From contig NZ_LR734808.1 of the NCBI RefSeq assembly GCF_902506655.1, positions 372,001 to 436,000 on the forward strand: a DNA stretch of 64,000 nt. Direction: 5' to 3'. The notes under the pieces are model-generated. The model did not search any database, was not told the origin of the DNA, and worked only from the letters and a program-made list of their open reading frames with translations. Shown piece after piece: positions 34,001 through 41,620 of this stretch. Position numbers and translations under genes: made by a program. Positions within the stretch are counted from its first letter, which is position 1. Each line of letters begins with the position of its first letter. The DNA comes from Marinoscillum sp. 108. Lineage in GTDB: Bacteria > Bacteroidota > Bacteroidia > Cytophagales > Cyclobacteriaceae.

Positions 34001-35524
34001 TTGTCTGGACAATACGGCCAGAGGAGCATCTGCTCCCATGGAGCCCAACGGCTCTTTTCCCAGCTCTGCCAGTGGGCCTACCGTCAGTTTTACATCTTCC
34101 TGAGTATAGCCGTAGGCTTTCAACTGCTTTCTCAGAAGTTCTTTTTCGATTTTTTCCTCTTTTATCTCAGGATCCGGTAGGAGTCTGAGTTTGATTCTTT
34201 CCTTCTTGATCCAATCAAAATAGGGCTTGTCTTTGACTACCTCGTTTTTGATTTCTTCATCATAGAAGAGCTTTTTGTTGGGAAGATCCAGCCAAAGCAT
34301 TTTTCCTGGCTGTAAACGACCGTTTTCCAATACATTTTCGGGCTTCACCGGAATGGCCCCGGTTTCTGAAGCCATGATAAGCCTGTTGTCTTTGGTAACA
34401 CAGTAGCGAACCGGGCGCAATCCATTTCTGTCCAGAGTGGCACCGAGTTGCTTTCCGTTGGTAAAAAACAAGGCGGCTGGTCCATCCCAGGGCTCCATGA
34501 TGGATGCATGGTACTTGTAGAAGGCCTTCTTCATTACCTCCATTTGCGAGTTGTCCTGCCATGCTTCTGGCACGAGCATCATCATGACGTGAGGCAGGCT
34601 GCGTCCACCAAGCACGAGTAGCTCTATAAGTGCGTCCAGATTGGCCGAATCCGAATTAGCAGGATCGGTCACAGGAAGAAGCCACTGCAGTTCCTTTTCG
34701 GTGAAAAGAGGGGAAGACATATTCGCTTCCTTTGATTTCATTTTATTCACGTTACCACGTATGGTGTTGATTTCACCATTGTGGGCCAGGTATCTGAAAG
34801 GCTGGGCAAGCTTCCAGTTAGGGAAGGTGTTGGTAGAGAAGCGTGAATGCACGATAGCAAAAACGCTTTTAAAATCCTTGTTGGTCAGATCATGGTAGTA
34901 ATCTTCCAGCTGGTCAGTCTTCAACTGACCTTTGTATATCACAGTGTGGGCTGACAGGCTACACACATAGAAGTCACCATTCTGTCCTTCAACCTGATTT
35001 TTGATTTCGTGGGTGGCGTAGTTACTCAGCACAAAAAGTTTTCTTTCGAGTTCTTCTTCCGTGAGTTTTTCGTTGATGCCAATAAAAATTTGCTCTACGT
35101 ATGGTTCGGCTGCTTTGGATTCATGTCCGGGCACCTGAGAGTCCACCGGCACAAGTCTGTATCCTATGAGGTTAAGACCAAGGTCCTTGAGGCATTTGTT
35201 AAATACTTGCCGACATTTTTCCCTTACCTGATAGTTTTTAGGGAAGAAGATCATTCCCACACCATAAGATCCTTTTGAGGGCAGGGTGATGCCGAAATTC
35301 TCTAGTTCCTTTTTGAAAAAGGCGTGTGGAATCTGAACTAAAATACCAGCTCCATCTCCTGTATTTTCATCACTACCGGTTGCACCCCTGTGCTCCATGT
35401 TCTTTAGCATGGTCAGCGCATCCTTCACATTTTTGTGTGATTCTCTGTTGTTGATGTCTGCAACACACCCCACACCACAAGAATCATGCTCCAACTCTTT
35501 GGTATACAGTCCTTTATTTACCAT
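31046..35524 (-). CDS. gltB: Glutamate synthase large subunit
   Basis: A 1492-residue protein that makes two glutamates from glutamine and 2-oxoglutarate. The N-terminal glutaminase is class II: Cys16 (HDSCGVG) becomes the nucleophile after removal of the short propeptide. The central domain and FMN-binding synthase domain follow (GAKPGEGGQLPGHKV, ISGADGGTGASPLSS). The 3Fe-4S ligands are visible in CIMMRKCHLNTCPVG. The C-terminal beta-helix GXGXG domain ends the protein (GGKIVVKVP, GGKVIILGETG). It is the first gene of a gltBD operon, the main route of ammonia assimilation with glutamine synthetase. Confidence 0.97.
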   Translation of the reverse strand: MVNKGLYTKELEHDSCGVGCVADINNRESHKNVKDALTMLKNMEHRGATGSDENTGDGAGILVQIPHAFFKKELENFGITLPSKGSYGVGMIFFPKNYQVREKCRQVFNKCLKDLGLNLIGYRLVPVDSQVPGHESKAAEPYVEQIFIGINEKLTEEELERKLFVLSNYATHEIKNQVEGQNGDFYVCSLSAHTVIYKGQLKTDQLEDYYHDLTNKDFKSVFAIVHSRFSTNTFPNWKLAQPFRYLAHNGEINTIRGNVNKMKSKEANMSSPLFTEKELQWLLPVTDPANSDSANLDALIELLVLGGRSLPHVMMMLVPEAWQDNSQMEVMKKAFYKYHASIMEPWDGPAALFFTNGKQLGATLDRNGLRPVRYCVTKDNRLIMASETGAIPVKPENVLENGRLQPGKMLWLDLPNKKLFYDEEIKNEVVKDKPYFDWIKKERIKLRLLPDPEIKEEKIEKELLRKQLKAYGYTQEDVKLTVGPLAELGKEPLGSMGADAPLAVLSRQSQHISNYFKQFFAQVSNPPIDPIRERLVMSLYTRVGESLNILDESALHTKQIHISQPVLSRADFQKLISQKEIGFDYGSIDGTYDPSEINLKEALDRVCAEAQAEVEKGKKILVLSNRNISETRVPIPSLLTIGAVHQHLVKENIRTKTGLIAEAGDIWETHHFATAVGYGVSAVYPFKAYDCIADLYADGKLDQGTSLNTYYENFAHGIGSGLLKILSKMGISTLQSYQSAQIFECVGLGSEVVNKCFKGTVSRLDGLTFEDLEKECLIKHASGFDTDNKLLEVGGYFQWKRNGEAHLLNPETIHLLQKSTSLGDYELFKKYAASVHNYQDSTITLRSLFDFKKRTSVPLEEVEPASSIMKRFATGAMSFGSISHEAHSTLAIAMNRIGGKSNSGEGGEDEIRFAKKPNGDWERSSIKQVASGRFGVTSNYLKEATELQIKIAQGAKPGEGGQLPGHKVDEWIAKVRHSTPGVGLISPPPHHDIYSIEDLKQLIYDLKNANRHARINVKLVSEAGVGTIASGVAKAKADVILISGADGGTGASPLSSIRHAGLPWEIGLAEAHQTLLRNNLRSRVVLQTDGKLMTGRDVAIAALLGAEEFGFSTTALIVEGCIMMRKCHLNTCPVGIATQKPELRKLFTGNPDHVVNFFTFITEQLREVMAELGFRTINEMVGQSNVLKVRSDLDHWKLKNIDFSPILHQESVPASFGKHHQIDQDHGLEKVLDRKLIRDYLNKGENNKTYKIINIDRSVGAMLSHEVSKAYGSAGLKMSPIKIGFTGSAGQSFGAFLAPGIEFCLEGESNDYLGKGLSGGKIVVKVPQKATFKPEKNIIIGNVAFYGATSGKAYIHGNAGERFCVRNSGVEAVVEGVGDHGCEYMTGGKVIILGETGKNFAAGMSGGIAYVLDTDETFRDKVNMEMVGLEQPGSDDLAYLKEEIGAHVTNTGSQHAANILDDWDHMQQYFVKVMPHDLKRVLEENKIQEKVA

Positions 35525-35882
35525 TTATAGAAATATGTTATTGTTAAACCAACCTTAAAAATACTGAATTTGTCTCTTCAAATAAAATGAAAAACTAGAA
35601 AACACTCGTTTCACCAAACATTATTTCAATATTAACAATTTATCCTATTAACCATTGAATAAATGCAAATAACAAAAAAAATAGGCTATATAAATTGATG
35701 ATTTTTCAAAGTAATTAAAACTCTATTGAAAAATCCACATTTTCGATCATAAAATCACTGGATATTGGTCTGTTTTCGTGTTCGATTGACTTCAGGAATT
35801 TCTAAATTTATGGCGAACATTGTGGTCGTCAAGAGGTGCAATGGCGGCCTGTCTTCATTATTTCAAAAACAACTTGCTTGCG
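35525..35882. other. AT-rich divergent intergenic region (gltB / thioredoxin-like gene)
   Basis: This 358-base stretch is strongly AT-rich and holds no gene. It must carry the promoters of gltB (minus) and the thioredoxin-like gene (plus). TAAATTTA at 35803-35810 is one base off the -7 consensus and could drive the plus-strand gene. Several in-frame ATGs precede the chosen start of that gene (35820, 35841) but give a non-signal-like N-terminus. Confidence 0.5.
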
Positions 35883-37256
35883 ATGAGAAAAATCGTCCTG
35901 ATGATCCTTTGGATTGCTCCATATTTAAGCCAGGGTCAGTCCGCAGAGATCAATTTCAGAATAAAGGATTTCAAAGACTCAATTGCCTACATAGGTTATC
36001 ACTTTGGTCATCAGAAATACCTGATGGATACGCTGCCCGTTAGTGAAGATCGGTTTTCGATGAAGGTAAATCAACCTAAGCAGGGGATATACTTTATATA
36101 TACACCGAGCTATTATTTTGAGTTCGTAATGGATGGGAAGTCATTTGGATTGGAAACCAGTGTGTCCGGAGGTTATGATCAGCTCAAAGTGAGTGGTTCT
36201 AAGGAGAATGAGCTTTTTAGGAGTTTTCAGGTGGAGATAGGTGGGTTGCAAAAGAAGCAAAGGTCTTTTGTGGAACGCCTCAAGGAAGCGACTGGTGAAG
36301 ATTCGGTGCGGATCATGAAGGATATTCGTGAGGTGAATGTGCAAATGGAGGATGTGAGGAAAAAGCTCATTTCGGAGAACGACCAGTCATTTGTGGCGGC
36401 TTTTTTGCGACTGATGCGGGACCCTGATGTGCCGTCTCTGGATAGCATTAGCGATGAATCACAGCGGAAAATGCAGCGCTATACTTACTACAAGAGTCAT
36501 TTCTTTGAGGAGGGGCAGCTACAGGATGGTCGCCTGCTGAGAACTCCACTGCTTTACCCTAAGGTGACCAAGTATTTTGATGAGGTGGTGATTCAGCAGC
36601 CGGACAGCCTGATCAGAGAGTTGGATTGGTTTTTTGGTCAGATCAAGCATGACGAGGAATCTTTCAGGTATTGGTTGGTGACCCTATTTAAGAAATATGC
36701 CGAGTCTAAGGTGATGGGGATGGATGCTGTGATGGTTCACATGATTGAAAACTTCTACCTGACAGGTAGGGCATCGTGGATTTCAGAGGAGTACGAGAAG
36801 ACCCTCAGAGAGGAAGTAGCCTATGTGAAGCCGAATCTCATTGGCAAACAGGCACCACCGATCAATGCGGTGGATACGCTGATGCAGGCTTTTTCATTTT
36901 CAGACATTCAAACCGGGTACACTCTGCTATTTATTTACGACCCTGACTGTGGGCATTGTAAGAAATCAGTGAAAAAACTGGAAGAAGTGGACGGCCGGAT
37001 GGCTGAGCTGGACATTACAGTGGTAGCCCTTTGTACCACCACTGATGTGAGCCGTTGGAAGAAATTTGTAGCAAGTCACAACCCCATGTGGGTTCACCTG
37101 ATAGACCCTACAGGCAAGAGTTATTTCAGGGTTTCCTATGATGTGCGGAGCACCCCCAGAATCTACCTGCTGGATGCGGATAAGAGAATTCTGGCTAAGC
37201 GATTGGAAATTGATCAGTTCCTGGATGTGGTGGAGCGAATGAAAGAGGGTCTTTGA
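35883..37256 (+). CDS. Thioredoxin-like (TlpA/DUF5106-type) secreted protein
   Basis: A 457-residue protein when started at MRKIVLMILWIAPYLSQG (35883), which is a clean signal peptide; the open frame extends 21 codons upstream without signal features. The N-terminal part (residues about 20-110) resembles the DUF4369 beta sandwich often paired with thioredoxin domains in Bacteroidota, and the middle resembles DUF5106. The C-terminal thioredoxin fold has the redox motif CGHC (Cys356 and Cys359) and STPRIYLLD with the cis-proline. It probably reduces or isomerises disulfides in the periplasm or at the outer membrane. It is monocistronic with a terminator at 37316-37344. Confidence 0.87.
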   Translation: MRKIVLMILWIAPYLSQGQSAEINFRIKDFKDSIAYIGYHFGHQKYLMDTLPVSEDRFSMKVNQPKQGIYFIYTPSYYFEFVMDGKSFGLETSVSGGYDQLKVSGSKENELFRSFQVEIGGLQKKQRSFVERLKEATGEDSVRIMKDIREVNVQMEDVRKKLISENDQSFVAAFLRLMRDPDVPSLDSISDESQRKMQRYTYYKSHFFEEGQLQDGRLLRTPLLYPKVTKYFDEVVIQQPDSLIRELDWFFGQIKHDEESFRYWLVTLFKKYAESKVMGMDAVMVHMIENFYLTGRASWISEEYEKTLREEVAYVKPNLIGKQAPPINAVDTLMQAFSFSDIQTGYTLLFIYDPDCGHCKKSVKKLEEVDGRMAELDITVVALCTTTDVSRWKKFVASHNPMWVHLIDPTGKSYFRVSYDVRSTPRIYLLDADKRILAKRLEIDQFLDVVERMKEGL

Positions 37257-37315
37257 TTGGTTGCTCAGTTTGGGTAGATTCCTTAGACACAGCCAAACAA
37301 CTTTCTCAGGCATAA

Positions 37316-37344
37316 AAAAAGCTGTCCGTTATGGACAGCTTTTT
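37316..37344. terminator. Bidirectional terminator
   Basis: The stem GCTGTCC/GGACAGC with loop GTTAT, extended by A/T pairs, lies between the convergent thioredoxin-like gene and the small lipoprotein gene. Confidence 0.88.
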
Positions 37345-37368
37345 ATAGTTTGAATTTTCTAAATCTGA

Positions 37369-37842
37369 TTAAGAACCGGCACTAAATACCAGTACATACT
37401 GACCAATGCCACCAACTCTTGCACCTGCTTCTGTCACATTAATGTTGAGAGAAACAGAGGTTCTAGCTGCATTTACCACAAAACTGGTAACTGAAGCAGA
37501 TAATTCAGCTGATGCTGAATTAACAAGAATATTCGAGATATCACCAGCCTCACTCACAGAAAAAGTTCCGCCAGTAATATAGCTGCTGATGTCGCCACCT
37601 AATGTAAACGCCAGACCATCAGCTGTTTCAGTAAACTTAACTGTGAAGGTCCCAATGTCGAACGTGCCATTGACTCCTGAAACATCAGTTACTGAGGCAT
37701 CAGCCGTCCATGTAGTGGACACGAGTGCTTCTGTCAATACTTCCTTCTCAGTTTTGTCGCCATCATCATCAGGTCCACAGCTCATAAAAGCAGACATGGA
37801 CGCAACAGCGATCAATAGCAGGGTTTGTTTTACTTTTTTCAT
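37369..37842 (-). CDS. Small lipoprotein, hypothetical
   Basis: A 157-residue lipoprotein from MKKVKQTLLLIAVASMSAF (37842), with the lipobox FMSC (Cys22) followed by GPDDDGDKT. The open frame continues 15 codons upstream with no signal peptide there. The mature part is a serine/valine-rich set of beta strands (TFTVKFTETADGLAFTLGG, VSLNINVTEAGARVGG) like small Bacteroidota lipoproteins with a lipocalin-type domain. The acidic Asp-rich stretch after Cys22 could be an outer-membrane export signal for surface lipoproteins. No function is assigned. Confidence 0.72.
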   Translation of the reverse strand: MKKVKQTLLLIAVASMSAFMSCGPDDDGDKTEKEVLTEALVSTTWTADASVTDVSGVNGTFDIGTFTVKFTETADGLAFTLGGDISSYITGGTFSVSEAGDISNILVNSASAELSASVTSFVVNAARTSVSLNINVTEAGARVGGIGQYVLVFSAGS

Positions 37843-37994
37843 TTCTTTAAAAAGATTAGTTAAAGGATTAAAGTGGCTTGTCGCCATAAAGATACGTGTT
37901 GAGACTGATATTTTTTAAAGACTTATGAAAAAACTCCCATTCAACCTCTGAAAATCACTCTATATGGGTACTGAAATCCTATGCCTTGGTGACG

Positions 37995-38552
37995 CTAAAC
38001 AGTAAAATTGCTTGGCAGTCGATCACTGAGCAACGTAGACATTAATTCGATTTTTTCAAGGTAGTCGGGGCTCATTTCCTGATTATCGGCTACAAAAAGA
38101 TTGCCGCGAACGATGGGAATGCTGTAAGGAAGCACCCATGCCCGCAACGCCTTTGCTACAGCATCCATTGCATTAATGCCCTGCATAGCCTGGGCACCAT
38201 CGGCCCAACAGACAAGCCCGATGATCTTATTGGTCAGATAAGGAACTTCTTCACGTGCGCTGATTTCTAACCAATCAAGGCAGTTTTTCATGGCACCAGT
38301 CATACTGCCATGATAGAGTGGAGTGAGCCAAATGTGCATATCTGCGGCTCTGAAAGTACTCACCATGTCCACAACTGATGATGGAGTTTCTTCAAAACTA
38401 AAATCGAAGAGCGGAATGCCAGCCTCGGATAGGTGAAACGTGGTAACCGTAGCTCCACGCTGCTCCAGATGATTTGTAAAGGCCCGGGCAATGCGGGTAG
38501 GTGTTGTGTTGGATTGGCTTTCTAATGAACCATTGAAAATGAGGATGTTCAT
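37995..38552 (-). CDS. NADPH-dependent FMN reductase family protein
   Basis: A 185-residue flavodoxin-fold oxidoreductase. It has the FMN-phosphate motif FNGSLESQSNT (residues 6-16), the Rossmann strand ADMHIWLTPLYHGSMTGAMKN typical of the family (TP.YHGS), and DWL at the later flavin contact. Relatives reduce quinones, chromate, arsenicals or azo compounds with NADPH. It lies just upstream of the SOD gene region and shares its strand, suggesting redox-related neighbours, though 130 bases separate them. Confidence 0.88.
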   Translation of the reverse strand: MNILIFNGSLESQSNTTPTRIARAFTNHLEQRGATVTTFHLSEAGIPLFDFSFEETPSSVVDMVSTFRAADMHIWLTPLYHGSMTGAMKNCLDWLEISAREEVPYLTNKIIGLVCWADGAQAMQGINAMDAVAKALRAWVLPYSIPIVRGNLFVADNQEMSPDYLEKIELMSTLLSDRLPSNFTV

Positions 38553-38682
38553 TCTTTGTGGGTCTTTTGGTCTGCTGGACAGTTTTGATTTTTTATAAAA
38601 ACGACAAAGGTACAGAATGGGAGGCGATTTTATCGAGCATACCCATTATGTACCTTTGTGAGAGAGATTTATGGAGTTAGGC

Positions 38683-39294
38683 TTAGCCTACCACTTTGGC
38701 ATAATTGGCCTCTACAGCTTTCCAGTCCAGCACATTCCAAAAAGCAGTGATGTAATCCGGTCGTTTGTTTTGGTACTTCAGGTAATAGGCATGTTCCCAA
38801 ACATCCAATCCAAGAATAGGCGTACCATTCTCAGGATTCACATCCATCAAAGGATTGTCCTGATTGGGCGTGGAGGCAATGGCCACCTCGCCATCGGCAG
38901 TGACGTAGAGCCATGCCCAGCCAGACCCAAAGCGGGTAGCCGCTGCTTGTTCGAATTGTGTTTTGAAATCCGCTAAACTTCCCCATTTCTTATCAATGGC
39001 TGCCTTGAGCGCACCTTCAGGGGCTTTGGCAGGGCTGGGCGAAAGAATGGTCCAGAAAAGTGAGTGGTTGTAATGACCTCCGCCATTGTTACGCACTCCG
39101 GCTCCAAACTTGCTGATGTTTTTAATGATTTCTTCCAGGGATTTTCCTTCTGCCTCAGTGCCCTTGATGGCATCATTCAGCTTGTTCACATAAGCCTGAT
39201 GGTGCTTGGTGTGGTGAATCTCCATGGTAGCTGTATCGATATGGGCATCCAGTGCATTGTATGCATAGGGTAATGCAGGTAGTTCGAAAGACAT
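38683..39294 (-). CDS. Superoxide dismutase, Fe/Mn family (Mn-type residues)
   Basis: A 203-residue Fe/Mn superoxide dismutase that converts superoxide to oxygen and peroxide in the cytosol. The metal ligands are His27 (EIHHTKHH), His77 (HYNHSLFW), Asp164 and His168 (DVWEHAYY). [11 protein letters not shown] and QDNPL (Gln146 region) favour the manganese-type second shell over FeSOD, where Gln comes earlier, but cambialistic use is possible. The gene is divergent from a cysteine-containing regulator, 78 bases apart, with an inverted repeat between them. Confidence 0.95.
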   Translation of the reverse strand: MSFELPALPYAYNALDAHIDTATMEIHHTKHHQAYVNKLNDAIKGTEAEGKSLEEIIKNISKFGAGVRNNGGGHYNHSLFWTILSPSPAKAPEGALKAAIDKKWGSLADFKTQFEQAAATRFGSGWAWLYVTADGEVAIASTPNQDNPLMDVNPENGTPILGLDVWEHAYYLKYQNKRPDYITAFWNVLDWKAVEANYAKVVG

Positions 39295-39340
39295 AATTTC
39301 AGTGTTTTATGATTTTGAAATGATTTTAAAAGAAAGTTTT

Positions 39341-39372
39341 GTGACACTTTTTGGCTGATCCCTTGCTGTCAC
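39341..39372. promoter_or_regulatory. Inverted repeat between the SOD and regulator genes
   Basis: GTGACA at 39341-39346 is repeated in inverse as TGTCAC at 39367-39372, separated by 20 bases, and the right arm ends just before the regulator start codon. It could be the operator where the divergent regulator binds to control both genes. The arms are short and other matches by chance are possible. Confidence 0.4.
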
Positions 39373-40074
39373 GTGGCAAAAGTATTTTATTTGCATAATA
39401 AAACAAGTAAAAACTTGGAAAAATATTCAGCCCTTGGTTTTGTCTCTTTGAATCAAACGCAGAAGCGAATGCTCATGTATTTGAAAATGCATGGCGCACA
39501 ACCCGCGGCTGTTTTAGCCGGTGAGATGGGACTGACCAACGAGGGTGCCCGACAGCACCTCATGCGGATGATGGAAGAGGGATGGATCTCCTCCGAAAGT
39601 CAGTCGAAGGGGGTGGGGAGGCCGATTATTCTGTATAAAATCACAGCTGCTGGTTTTGGGCTTTTTCCTGATGCTCATGCCGAACTCACGCTACAGTTGC
39701 TCACTTCGGTGAAGGCGTTGTTTGGACAGGAGGGATTGGATCGGCTCATCCAGTCGAGGGAGCAGGAAACTTTGAAGCAATACCAATCGGGAGTGGAGGG
39801 AATGGGCCGTCTGGAGGATCGTCTGGACTATCTGGTAAGCATTCGCTCAGCGGAGGGCTATATGGCTGAGTGGTATCAGGACGGAGATCTCTATTTTTTG
39901 GTGGAGAACCATTGTCCCATCTGTGCTGCAGCTACCCGGTGCCAGGGCTTTTGTCAAGCTGAACTTCAGAACTTCAGGCAAACCCTTGGTGAAGGCGTGA
40001 AGGTGGAGCGGGTGGAGCATATCGTACAAGGGGCCAGACGTTGCGCCTATCAAATCACGACATTAGATAAGTGA
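39373..40074 (+). CDS. SufR-like transcriptional regulator with a cysteine cluster
   Basis: A 233-residue winged-helix regulator from GTG 39373. The DNA-binding domain (about residues 25-95) has MLMYLKMHGAQPAAVLAGEM, then LTNEGARQHLMRM as the recognition region and a VGRPIILYKIT wing. The C-terminal part carries Cys181, Cys184, Cys190 and Cys194 in CPICAAATRCQGFCQAEL, a pattern like the Fe-S cluster site of SufR-type repressors, so it may sense iron, oxygen or superoxide. Divergence from the SOD gene supports that. The true start could be slightly downstream, because the first codons lie in a region that may also hold the promoter. Confidence 0.8.
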   Translation: MAKVFYLHNKTSKNLEKYSALGFVSLNQTQKRMLMYLKMHGAQPAAVLAGEMGLTNEGARQHLMRMMEEGWISSESQSKGVGRPIILYKITAAGFGLFPDAHAELTLQLLTSVKALFGQEGLDRLIQSREQETLKQYQSGVEGMGRLEDRLDYLVSIRSAEGYMAEWYQDGDLYFLVENHCPICAAATRCQGFCQAELQNFRQTLGEGVKVERVEHIVQGARRCAYQITTLDK

Positions 40075-40079
40075 AAACC

Positions 40080-40107
40080 AAAGGAGCTACCGGTTGGCGG
40101 CTCCTTT
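40080..40107. terminator. Probable bidirectional hairpin terminator
   Basis: AAAGGAGC pairs with GCTCCTTT across a 12-base loop that can fold further. It lies between the convergent regulator and aldo/keto reductase genes. There is no long T-run, so it is weaker than the others. Confidence 0.6.
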
Positions 40108-40121
40108 AGTTTCATTGATTT

Positions 40122-41105
40122 TCAGATTTCGGAAAGCGCTGAGTTGATGAAGGAAATCTCCTCCGTGGAGAGGTTCAGGGCCGCTGCGCCTGCATTTTGT
40201 ACAGACTGAGTGGCATCTCTCGCTCCCGCCAGAGCGATGGTGATTCCCGGGCGTTCTATTGTCCACTTGAGCACCAGCTGAGCCAGTGTAGCACCTTTCT
40301 CATCAGCCAGGGGCTTGATTTTCTCCAGGAATGCATTGGTTTTCAGAATACTTTCTTCGGTGAAGAATCTATTGGTAGAGCGGTGATCACCCTCCTGAAA
40401 TTTCTGACCCGGTTTGATTTTCCCCGTAAGTAGTCCTCGTTCCAGAGGACTATAGGCCAGTACAGATTTGTTATTGACTATGCAGTAGGGTACGGTTTTA
40501 TCTTCTACTTTTTTGTTGACCATGCTGAAGGGAATCTGATTCGAAACCAGCTTTACGGCTTTTTCGGCCTCCGCCATCTGAGCAGCGGTGTAGTTGCATA
40601 CTCCCGCATGCCTGACTTTACCCTGCTCTATCAGCCTGGCCACGGCTTCAAAGGTTTCTATGATAGGGGTGGTGGAGTCGTTCCAGTGGATCTGGTATAA
40701 GTCAATGTAATCGGTTTTCAAGCGTTTCAAGCTGTCTTCACATTCTTTGATTACACTTTCCTTCCCTGCATATTTATAGATATCTATGTCTTTACCACTA
40801 TTGTCTTTGCTGGCAAAAAAGAAGTCGCCCCTGGAGGTATCCCATCTCATTCCAAATTTGGTCAGGATTTGTACTTGATCCCTGGGAATGTCTTTGATGG
40901 CTTCTCCCACAATCTCTTCACTGGTACCTTGTCCGTAGATGGGAGCGGTGTCTATGGAGGTGACTCCCTGATCATATGCGGATCGTATGGCAGCCACAGC
41001 CTGGCTACGCTCTGTTTTGCCCCACATCCATCCTCCGGCGGCCCAGGCGCCAAAAGTGATTACTGATACGTTGAGGTCACTGTCTCCTAGCTTTCTGTAT
41101 TGCAT
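40122..41105 (-). CDS. Aldo/keto reductase
   Basis: A 327-residue NADPH-dependent TIM-barrel oxidoreductase. The catalytic tetrad is visible: Asp52, Tyr57, Lys83 and His140 (in IDTAPIYGQG, LTKFG and IDLYQIHW). The C-terminal cofactor-binding segment (ITIALAGARDATQSVQNAGA) is typical of the AKR11/12-like group, which reduces aldehydes, quinones or sugars. It is a single gene with 515 bases of non-coding DNA upstream. No substrate is evident. Confidence 0.92.
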   Translation of the reverse strand: MQYRKLGDSDLNVSVITFGAWAAGGWMWGKTERSQAVAAIRSAYDQGVTSIDTAPIYGQGTSEEIVGEAIKDIPRDQVQILTKFGMRWDTSRGDFFFASKDNSGKDIDIYKYAGKESVIKECEDSLKRLKTDYIDLYQIHWNDSTTPIIETFEAVARLIEQGKVRHAGVCNYTAAQMAEAEKAVKLVSNQIPFSMVNKKVEDKTVPYCIVNNKSVLAYSPLERGLLTGKIKPGQKFQEGDHRSTNRFFTEESILKTNAFLEKIKPLADEKGATLAQLVLKWTIERPGITIALAGARDATQSVQNAGAAALNLSTEEISFINSALSEI

Positions 41106-41620
41106 TTTTTGAAAATGTTAGCGTTTGATTAAAATCTGGTTTGGGGCGGGCTTTGTTTCTCAACAATAGCCCTTTCAAAAGGTTTGGATTTTGACCTTAA
41201 TCAGTACCTAATATTAACATAAGATTCTGACTTGAGCCATTTCTACCCCTCCTTAAAGTTTTTGATGATTTCCAATGCTGATTTATGGGGGTTTCCAGAA
41301 TGATTAAGTGTATTCAACAACGCTAATTTGAAGGGAGTTGTCAATATCGGGAACAAAGGCAAAATCTATAGTCTTTATCCAAACAAGAAAGTATTGTGAT
41401 TAATACCAAACTCAGGTCAGGCCAATATTTTTTTAAAGGAAAAATGAAGAGATAGATGACTGCCCAGTTTTAGAGCTTATCCCACTTAATGGTTGATTGG
41501 GAGCAGGAAAACTTATTTTTATTCAGATCATAAAACGCACAACATCTCACTGAATCCATCGTATATTGAGCCAATTTATCCGGAGGAGACTTTCATAAAA
41601 CCGGGTATTCGATAAGTTCA
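41106..41620. other. Intergenic region without a recognisable gene
   Basis: This 515-base stretch separates the divergent aldo/keto reductase and a large T9SS protein. No open frame of note, RNA hairpin or repeat is seen. It is presumably the double promoter region. The length is unusual for this compact window. Confidence 0.6.
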
